Shown: piece by piece, positions 6,624-12,738 of the stretch
Position numbering within the stretch: position 1 is the first letter of the stretch
Layout of the letters: each line of letters opens with the position of its first letter
Source: Clostridiales bacterium
Lineage (GTDB): Bacteria; Bacillota; Clostridia; Oscillospirales; Acutalibacteraceae
Reading direction: 5' to 3'
DNA: 12,738 bases
NCBI GenBank assembly: GCA_012511005.1
Contig: JAAZGX010000164.1
Coordinates: forward strand, 1-12,738
The notes under the pieces: model-generated
What the model was told of the DNA's origin: nothing
The model's input: the letters and a program-made list of their open reading frames with translations, nothing else
The model's database searches: none
Translations under genes and position numbers: made by a program

Positions 6624-7533
6624 TATGCGCTCCTCCTATTATATCTTTTAAGCTTTTTATTCCGTATTTATTCATAACTTTCGGCAAATCCTCAATTATT
6701 TCCTTTGCGGCATATGGATTTATAAGGTTTGCCGCACCAACTTGAACAGCAGCGGCGCCTGCGAGCATAAGCTCAATAACATCTTCTGCACGGCTTACGC
6801 CGCCCATGCCGATTATAGGTATTTTAACAGCCTCATAAACGCTATATACCATTCTGACGGCAACCGGTAAAATGGCAGGACCTGAAAAGCCGCCCATTTT
6901 ATTTGCCACAACGGGCTTTTTCGTTTTTAAGTCTATTTTCATTCCTAAAAGAGTGTTGATAAGGCTAATTCCGTCAGCGCCGCCGTCCTCACAAGCCTTT
7001 GCTATTGATACGATATCAGTCACATTCGGGCTTAGTTTTATAACAACAGGCTTTGTTGTAACTTTCTTAACGGCTTTCGTGACTTCAAACACACTTTTTT
7101 CCGAAGTGCCAAAGCTCATGCCGCCGTGCTTAACATTGGGGCAACTCACATTAACTTCTATTATACCTACTTGCTCACAATTGTCTATAAGTTCACAGCA
7201 ATAAACGAATTCCTCAACGGAAAAGCCGCTGATATTTGCTATCACAGGCTTATTAAAACATTCTTTCAGCTTTGGCAGTTCCTCTGATATAACCTTTTCA
7301 ATGCCGGGATTTTGCAGTCCTACGGAGTTTATCATACCGGCGGTACATTCTGCAATTCTTGGAGTAGGGTTGCCAAAACGCGGCTCTTTAGTCGTTCCCT
7401 TGAAAGAGAAAGAGCCAAGTATATTTATATCATAAAATTCCCTAAATTCATACCCATAGCCGAATGTGCCGCTTGCGGGGATAACAGGATTAGATAGCTC
7501 TATACCGCATAGCATAACGCTAATGTCTACCAT
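6616..7533 (-). CDS. pyrD: Dihydroorotate dehydrogenase, class 1B catalytic subunit
   Basis: This FMN enzyme oxidises dihydroorotate to orotate and works with the PyrK electron-transfer subunit to pass electrons to NAD+. At 305 residues it fits the class 1B family. Visible are the N-terminal NPVIPASGTFGYG (15-27), NSVGLQNPG (69-77), and EVNVSCPNVKHGG (126-138), where Cys131 is the catalytic base that marks class 1 enzymes. The FMN loops SLINTLLG (190-197) and IIGMGGV (240-246) are also present. The adjacent pyrK supports the 1B assignment over 1A or membrane class 2. It overlaps pyrK by 7 bases, with an AAGGAGGAG ribosome site in the end of pyrK. Confidence 0.97.
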   Translation of the reverse strand: MVDISVMLCGIELSNPVIPASGTFGYGYEFREFYDINILGSFSFKGTTKEPRFGNPTPRIAECTAGMINSVGLQNPGIEKVISEELPKLKECFNKPVIANISGFSVEEFVYCCELIDNCEQVGIIEVNVSCPNVKHGGMSFGTSEKSVFEVTKAVKKVTTKPVVIKLSPNVTDIVSIAKACEDGGADGISLINTLLGMKIDLKTKKPVVANKMGGFSGPAILPVAVRMVYSVYEAVKIPIIGMGGVSRAEDVIELMLAGAAAVQVGAANLINPYAAKEIIEDLPKVMNKYGIKSLKDIIGGAHNG

Positions 7534-8261
7534 ATAATCTCCTCCTTTTGAAGTACGGGACCCTCTTTACATATTCTTTTGTCCCCGTATTTCGTTTTAC
7601 AACTGCACCCCATACATGCGCCAAATCCGCAACCCATACGCTCCTCAAAGCTAAATTGACCCTCTGTTTCACAGCTATTATACACGGCTTTTAGCATAGG
7701 CTTTGGACCGCAAGTATAAAAGTACGAATATGTTCCGACTAAATGTAAGGCATCTGTAACAAAGCCCCTCGTTTTGTACGAGCCGTCAGCAGTAGTCACA
7801 AAGGTTTTAGCTCCGAGCGCGTTAAACTCTTTTTCATAGAATACTTCATCTTTACTATTAAAACCGATAATGACTTTCACGGACTTTCCCTCATCTATCA
7901 GCCTTTTTGCAAGCATATACAAAGGCGGAACGCCAACACCGCCGCCTATAAGAAGGGGAGAGCCGCCGCTTTTCTTCGTATCAAAGCCGTTTCCAAGCCC
8001 TACAAGTATATCAAGCCCGCTGTTTTCTTTGAGGGTAGATAAATACTCTGTTCCCTCGCCAACTGTTTTATAAATTATTGTAATGGAGTTTTTGTCATAA
8101 TCACAAACTGAAATAGGGCGGCGAAGATAAAACCCGTCAATTAAAATATTTATAAACTGCCCGGGTTGGGAAAGAGAGGAAGTATCGCCCGTTAACTTCA
8201 TTTCATAAATATCTTTCGCTATTTTTTTATTGTGCGAAATGTTATAAAGTCCTTTAGTCAT
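7527..8261 (-). CDS. pyrK: Dihydroorotate dehydrogenase electron-transfer subunit
   Basis: PyrK carries FAD and a [2Fe-2S] cluster and transfers electrons from PyrD to NAD+. The 244-residue protein shows the FAD-binding RRPISV motif (47-52), a nucleotide-binding GGGVGVPP (106-113), YTCGPKPML (182-190) typical of the ferredoxin-reductase fold, and a C-terminal cluster loop with Cys211, Cys216, Cys219 and Cys231 (C-x4-C-x2-C-x11-C). An additional Cys221 lies inside the loop. The start follows the carB stop by two bases and uses the AAGGAG at the end of carB. It overlaps pyrD by 7 bases, as expected for subunits made in equal amounts. Confidence 0.96.
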   Translation of the reverse strand: MTKGLYNISHNKKIAKDIYEMKLTGDTSSLSQPGQFINILIDGFYLRRPISVCDYDKNSITIIYKTVGEGTEYLSTLKENSGLDILVGLGNGFDTKKSGGSPLLIGGGVGVPPLYMLAKRLIDEGKSVKVIIGFNSKDEVFYEKEFNALGAKTFVTTADGSYKTRGFVTDALHLVGTYSYFYTCGPKPMLKAVYNSCETEGQFSFEERMGCGFGACMGCSCKTKYGDKRICKEGPVLQKEEIIW

Positions 8262-8263
8262 TA

Positions 8264-11200
8264 TTACTCCTTATCGGCGTCTATTGTTGAAATCATCAAG
8301 GTCTGCTCCTCAAGCACATCAAGCAGCACCCTTACGGTATCAAGAGCCGTGAACATCGTTATATTATTCTCAACAGCGCACTGCCTTATATAATGACCGT
8401 CCGTTTCGGTGTTAATGTTGCCAAGGTCCCGCGTGTTTATAACATATGTGACATACCCTTGCCGCATAGAGTCAAGTATTTCTTCGCTGCCCTCACTGAT
8501 TTTAGCCTTTTCTCTCGTTCTTATACCGTGCTTTTTCAAAAAGTTCGCCGTGCCTGCCGTAGCTTCAATATTAAAGCCAAGGTTATAAAATCTGCGTATA
8601 AGCGGCAACGCCTCCTCTTTGTCCCTATCTGCAATTGTAACTAATATTGTACCATAGTTTACAACGCTCATGCCGGACGAGCGCAAGGCTTTATATAAAG
8701 CACGGGTAAGCGTGTTATCGTACCCTATAGCTTCACCCGTTGACTTCATTTCCGGTGAGAGGTAAGCATCAAGCCCGCGAAGCTTTGAAAAGGAGAAAGC
8801 GGGTGCTTTTACATACCAACGCTCTCTTTCTTTCGGATAGATTTCCGTAAACCCCTGCTCTTTTAAGCTGACGCCTAATATAACGAGCGTCGCAATATCA
8901 CCTAACGAGTAGCCCGTAGCCTTTGACACGAACGGAACGGTTCTTGACGAGCGCGGATTAGCCTCAATTACAAAGACATTCTCATTTTTGTCTACAACAT
9001 ATTGTATATTATAAAGCCCTATAATGCCAATTCCAAGCCCAAGCCGTTTTGTATAATCAAGTATTTTGGTTTTCACATTGTCAGAAAGACTGAATGTCGG
9101 GTAAACGCTTATGCTATCGCCGGAGTGAATACCCGTTCTTTCAACATGCTCCATAATTCCCGGTACAAAAACATCAGTACCGTCACAAACGGCATCGACT
9201 TCACACTCTTTACCGCAAATATATTTATCAACAAGTACAGGCTTGTCCTCGTCTATTTCCACAGCAGTTTTCAGGTATATTTTTAATGACTCCTCATTAG
9301 ATACCATTTGCATCGCCCTGCCGCCTAAAACATAGCTCGGTCTTACAAGCACGGGGTATCCAATTTCATTAGCCGCTTTTATGCCGTCCTCAATATTCGT
9401 TACGGCCGTTCCTTTCGGTTGTGGGATACTAAGCTGTGCCATAACTTTTTCAAACAAATCACGGTTCTCTGCCTTTTCGATAGCGGCAACATCAGTTCCG
9501 ATTATTTTCACACCGCGTTTCATAAGCGGCTCGGCAAGGTTAATGGCAGTCTGTCCGCCTAAGGAGGCTATAACACCCTCAGGTTTTTCAAGGTTCACTA
9601 TGTTCATTACATCCTCAACAGTCAACGGCTCAAAGTATAGCTTATCGCTCGTTGTGTGGTCCGTTGAAACGGTTTCGGGGTTATTATTTATAATGATAGC
9701 TTCGTAGCCGCACTTTCTAATAGTCATAACGGCATGTACGGTTGAATAGTCAAACTCTATTCCCTGCCCAATTCTGATAGGTCCGGAGCCAAGGACGATT
9801 ACCTTCTTTTTATCGCTTCTTATAGACTCATTTTCCTTTTCATAAGTTGAGTAAAAGTACGACACATAGCTGCCAAACTCTGCGGCGCAAGCGTCAATCA
9901 TTTTATAAACGGGGTATATATTGTGACTTAATCTAAAGTTATAAACATCGTCCTCCGTACTATTCCAAAGCTTTGCTATATACATATCCGAAAAGCCCGT
10001 TTTCTTGGATTTCAACAGCATTTTCTTATCAAAGCGGCAAGCAGCAAGCTCTTTTTCACAGTCAACAATCTTCTTGAATTTTTCAAGGAAAAGCATATCC
10101 ATTTGCGTGGAGTTGCAGATAATTCCTAAATCCACACCGTTTCTAATAAGCTGTGTTATTGCAAACATCCTGTCATCTCTGCCGTCCTCTATATATGCTA
10201 AAAGCTCTTTATTGCTGTTTGCTGCAAACTTTTGCATATAAAGGTGGCAAACGCCTATTTCAAGTGAGCGAACGGCTTTTAGGAAAGCTTCTTCAAGAGT
10301 TCTGCCGATACTCATAACCTCTCCCGTCGCCTTCATTTGTGTTGAAAGCTTGTTTGATGCCGAAACGAACTTATCAAACGGGAACCGTGACATTTTCGCC
10401 ACGACATAGTCAATAGCAGGCTCACAGCAAGCAGGAGTGCCTGAAAGCATTATTTCTCTTAAAGTCATTCCTATCGCTATTTTTGCGGTAACACGGGCAA
10501 TTGGGTATCCGCTGGCTTTAGAAGCAAGCGCAGACGAGCGCGACACCCTTGGATTGACCTCAATAAGATAGTATTTGAAAGACTGCGGGTCTAACGCATA
10601 TTGTATATTACAGCCGCCTTCTATTTTAAGCTCTCTTATGATTTTAAGGGCGCTTTCTTTTAACATATTATATTCTTTACTCGTCAGCGTCTGAGCGGGC
10701 GCTACTACGACACTGTCTCCCGTATGAACACCGACAGGGTCAACATTCTCCAAACTGCAAACGGTAATAGCCGTATCCTCTTTATCCCTTATAACCTCAA
10801 TCTCAATTTCCTTATAGCCTTTAATGCTTTTTTCTACAAGCACTTGCTTTACGGGGGAGAGTTTTAGCGCGTTTTTCATAATGTCACAAAGCTCATGTTC
10901 GTTATTAGCAAAGCCGCCGCCTGTTCCTCCAAGCGTAAAAGCAGGGCGCAGCACAACCGGATAGCCGATTTCTTCAGCAGCTTTAATAGCTCCGTCTATA
11001 GAATAAGTAATTTTAGATGCTATAACAGGTTCGCCAAGGTTTTCACATAATTCTTTGAATTTTTCTCTATCCTCTGCTTGGTCAATACTTTCAGCCGGCG
11101 TACCTAAAAGCTCAACACCGCACTCCCTTAAAACACCTTTTCTGTAAAGCTGCATAGCAAGGTTAAGTCCTGTTTGACCGCCAATACCGGGGATAATAGC

Positions 11201-11452
11201 ATCAGGACGCTCAAACCTTAAAATTTTTGCTACATATTCAAGCGTTAAAGGCTCCATATATATTTTATCCGCCATTATTGAGTCAGTCATAATTGTAGCG
11301 GGGTTGGAGTTTATAAGTATAACCTTATAGCCCTCCTCTTTAAGGGCTATACAAGCTTGTGTGCCTGCATAGTCAAACTCTGCCGCTTGACCTATTACGA
11401 TAGGACCGGAGCCTATTACAAGTATCTTTTTCAAATCTGTTCTTTTAGGCAT
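8264..11452 (-). CDS. carB: Carbamoyl phosphate synthase large subunit
   Basis: CarB makes carbamoyl phosphate from bicarbonate, ammonia and two ATP. The 1062-residue chain has the expected internal duplication. The first half opens with IGSGPIVIGQ (13-22) and the second with LGSGPIRIGQ (554-563). Each ATP-grasp unit keeps its metal and ATP residues: IEVNPRVSR with Glu298 and Asn300, and IEANPRSSR with Glu830 and Asn832. Glycine loops LGGTGGG and LGGRAM are also present. An oligomerisation region links the halves (about 395-540), and an MGS-like allosteric domain occupies about 930-1062. The ATG at 11450-11452 overlaps carA by 8 bases, with AAGGGGG upstream; a longer frame reaching 11473 lies inside carA. 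No key residue is missing, in contrast to CarA. Without a working glutaminase partner the subunit would have to use free ammonia. Confidence 0.98.
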   Translation of the reverse strand: MPKRTDLKKILVIGSGPIVIGQAAEFDYAGTQACIALKEEGYKVILINSNPATIMTDSIMADKIYMEPLTLEYVAKILRFERPDAIIPGIGGQTGLNLAMQLYRKGVLRECGVELLGTPAESIDQAEDREKFKELCENLGEPVIASKITYSIDGAIKAAEEIGYPVVLRPAFTLGGTGGGFANNEHELCDIMKNALKLSPVKQVLVEKSIKGYKEIEIEVIRDKEDTAITVCSLENVDPVGVHTGDSVVVAPAQTLTSKEYNMLKESALKIIRELKIEGGCNIQYALDPQSFKYYLIEVNPRVSRSSALASKASGYPIARVTAKIAIGMTLREIMLSGTPACCEPAIDYVVAKMSRFPFDKFVSASNKLSTQMKATGEVMSIGRTLEEAFLKAVRSLEIGVCHLYMQKFAANSNKELLAYIEDGRDDRMFAITQLIRNGVDLGIICNSTQMDMLFLEKFKKIVDCEKELAACRFDKKMLLKSKKTGFSDMYIAKLWNSTEDDVYNFRLSHNIYPVYKMIDACAAEFGSYVSYFYSTYEKENESIRSDKKKVIVLGSGPIRIGQGIEFDYSTVHAVMTIRKCGYEAIIINNNPETVSTDHTTSDKLYFEPLTVEDVMNIVNLEKPEGVIASLGGQTAINLAEPLMKRGVKIIGTDVAAIEKAENRDLFEKVMAQLSIPQPKGTAVTNIEDGIKAANEIGYPVLVRPSYVLGGRAMQMVSNEESLKIYLKTAVEIDEDKPVLVDKYICGKECEVDAVCDGTDVFVPGIMEHVERTGIHSGDSISVYPTFSLSDNVKTKILDYTKRLGLGIGIIGLYNIQYVVDKNENVFVIEANPRSSRTVPFVSKATGYSLGDIATLVILGVSLKEQGFTEIYPKERERWYVKAPAFSFSKLRGLDAYLSPEMKSTGEAIGYDNTLTRALYKALRSSGMSVVNYGTILVTIADRDKEEALPLIRRFYNLGFNIEATAGTANFLKKHGIRTREKAKISEGSEEILDSMRQGYVTYVINTRDLGNINTETDGHYIRQCAVENNITMFTALDTVRVLLDVLEEQTLMISTIDADKE

Positions 11453-12539
11453 CTGTATTAGCCCCCTTAGCACTGTCTAAAAATTTATTGAGCATAAAAG
11501 CTATTTCATTTGAGAAAGAAGATGTATTATAGTAATGAAGCATTCCGAATATTCCTTCCTCCTCTGAAATAATGCCCTCAACTGTATTATCAATTACATT
11601 TTTATAAGCTACCTTTAGCCCTGTACAAAGAAGAGAGTTTTCATCTATTGTGCTTTCATGGCTTTGATTAGCCGTTTCTATTTTACCCGTTAAAAGATTT
11701 ATAACGGGGTGATTACCACCGTAATGTCCGAACGGAAGCTTTACTATGTCAGCTTTATAGGCTTTCGCAAGCACAAGGCAGCCAAGACCTATTCCGAAAA
11801 GAGGATACTTGCCTTTTAGGGATGACGCAAGCTTTACAACCTCAAGAATATCGTTAACCTCCCCTGGACCGTTAGAAATCAAAACGCCATCGGGAACAAA
11901 CTCGCTAATAGTGTCTGCGTCGGTATTAAAAGGAACAACTGTTACATTACAGCCTTGCTGGTTAAGACTTTTTATCATACTAAGCTTTATGCCGCAATCA
12001 ACGACAACGATATTAAGGATATGATTTGAGGTTCTTGCGTACCATTTTTTCTTGCAGCTTACATTATAAACAGAATTATGCGGCACGGGAGCATTCTTTA
12101 TTTTCAAAACTGCATGCTCTGTTTCTGTTTCGGCATCTGTAATAATTCCTCTTATAAAACCATTATCACGAACATGCTTTGCAAGCTTCCTCGTATCAAT
12201 TCCCGTTATGGCGGGAACGAAATCCTCATCTAAAATTTCAGAAAGTGTTTTTGTTGTTCTGAAGTTGCTCGGAAAATCGTTATAATCCCTGACTATTAGC
12301 CCTCCCAATGAAAGGGATTTACTTTCAAGGTCCTCATCAACAATGCCACTGTTACCTATTAGCGGATATGTCATAACAATAATTTTATCGGCATACGCAG
12401 GGTCAGATATAATCTCCTGATAGCCAACCATTGAAGTGTTGAAAACGACTTCACAAACACGCTCGCAATAGCTGCCAAAAGCCTGTCCGCAGTAAACGCT
12501 TCCGTCCTCAAGCACTAATTTTCTGGGTTTTAGCTCCAT
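11445..12539 (-). CDS. carA: Carbamoyl phosphate synthase small subunit with a degenerate glutaminase site
   Basis: CarA normally hydrolyses glutamine and passes ammonia to CarB. The protein has normal length (364 residues). Its N-terminal CarA domain is well conserved (VVFNTSMVGYQEI, GIDTRKLAKHVRDNG), and the C-terminal class I glutamine amidotransferase fold is recognisable (ISNGPGE, FGHYGGNHPV at 270-279). The active site is not conserved. Where the family has FGICLGHQ, this protein has FGIGLGCL (248-255), so the nucleophilic Cys is Gly251 (codon 11787-11789). Where it has HPEAS, this protein has YYNTS, putting Tyr336 and Asn338 in the His and Glu positions. QNHGF is QSHES (292-296). The frame has no stops. 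The ATG at 12539 has GGGAGGAT upstream and overlaps pyrC by 10 bases. I see it as a structural or regulatory pseudo-glutaminase. The family is certain; loss of activity is inferred from the missing triad. Confidence 0.95.
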   Translation of the reverse strand: MELKPRKLVLEDGSVYCGQAFGSYCERVCEVVFNTSMVGYQEIISDPAYADKIIVMTYPLIGNSGIVDEDLESKSLSLGGLIVRDYNDFPSNFRTTKTLSEILDEDFVPAITGIDTRKLAKHVRDNGFIRGIITDAETETEHAVLKIKNAPVPHNSVYNVSCKKKWYARTSNHILNIVVVDCGIKLSMIKSLNQQGCNVTVVPFNTDADTISEFVPDGVLISNGPGEVNDILEVVKLASSLKGKYPLFGIGLGCLVLAKAYKADIVKLPFGHYGGNHPVINLLTGKIETANQSHESTIDENSLLCTGLKVAYKNVIDNTVEGIISEEEGIFGMLHYYNTSSFSNEIAFMLNKFLDSAKGANTDA

Positions 12540-12738
12540 ATTATCCTCCCGTTTAACATAGTCATTACACATTTTGCAAACACATTTTCACCCAAAAAGG
12601 GAGTGCTTTTTCCTTTTGAGATAAGACTGTTTGCTTCTATTTTATAGTTTTTACTCAAATCGAAAACAGTTAAGTCCGCTGTATTTCCTTTAGAAAGAGA
12701 ATTTCCTATGCCAAATCTGTTTTTCGGGTTTTCGTGCA
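12530..12738 (-). CDS. pyrC: Dihydroorotase, C-terminal fragment
   Basis: Reading back from a TAA at 12530-12532 gives 68 in-frame residues that continue past the right edge. The fragment contains NPKNRFGIG, the ADLTVFDLS segment that closes the barrel-flanking beta-sandwich of class I dihydroorotases, and SKGKSTPFLGENVFAKCV followed by MLNGRIIW, the usual ending (the family pattern is S-K-x-x-N/S-TPF-x-G and a final G-x-x-x-W/Y). The metal-binding catalytic part lies outside the window. Dihydroorotase closes carbamoyl aspartate to dihydroorotate, a step otherwise missing from the window, so context supports pyrC over hydantoinase or allantoinase relatives. Its end overlaps carA by 10 bases. 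Confidence 0.88.
   Translation of the reverse strand, partial: HENPKNRFGIGNSLSKGNTADLTVFDLSKNYKIEANSLISKGKSTPFLGENVFAKCVMTMLNGRIIWS

Noticed and set aside
11445..12539. carA as a pseudogene or sequencing error
   Set aside because: The frame is intact at normal length, the N-terminal domain is well conserved, and the active-site changes affect several separate codons. One base-call error could explain Cys to Gly (TGT to GGT) but not the Tyr and Asn changes.

Overview
This window comes from a low-to-moderate GC bacterium. The class 1B PyrD/PyrK dihydroorotate dehydrogenase, strong AGGAGG-type ribosome binding sites and the presence of pyrI suggest a Clostridia-type Firmicute, possibly a gut anaerobe; this placement is inference. 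Every supported gene lies on the minus strand, so the biology reads from right to left. There is no RNA gene, mobile element, CRISPR array or gene-free stretch longer than about 65 bases.

Right and centre (about 12738 down to 2227) hold one tightly packed pyrimidine operon: pyrC (3' end only) - carA - carB - pyrK - pyrD - pyrF - PAP2 phosphatase - pyrE - pyrB - pyrI - beta-helix protein. Neighbours overlap by 7 to 10 bases or are separated by at most 40. Together the genes encode all steps from bicarbonate to UMP: carbamoyl phosphate synthase, aspartate transcarbamoylase with its regulatory chain, dihydroorotase, NAD-linked dihydroorotate dehydrogenase, orotate phosphoribosyltransferase and OMP decarboxylase. 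Two genes do not belong to the pathway: a membrane PAP2-family phosphatase between pyrF and pyrE, and a small pectate-lyase-like beta-helix protein directly after pyrI. The operon promoter and any leader or attenuator lie outside the window, beyond the right edge.

The most striking point is carA. The protein is full length and in frame, its N-terminal domain is normal and its partner CarB looks fully intact, but the glutaminase active site is gone. The catalytic Cys is Gly, and the His and Glu of the triad align with Tyr and Asn. This predicts a carbamoyl phosphate synthase that cannot hydrolyse glutamine and must use free ammonia or nitrogen from another source. The arrangement resembles animal CPS1, but here it is in a bacterial two-subunit enzyme.

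Left (2215 down to 1) is a second transcription unit. A good sigma-A-like promoter (2187-2215) precedes a Gfo/Idh/MocA oxidoreductase, endonuclease III (nth) and the start of an amidohydrolase-family protein that runs off the left edge. These genes also overlap slightly. No terminator is visible between the two units, so read-through from the pyr operon is possible.
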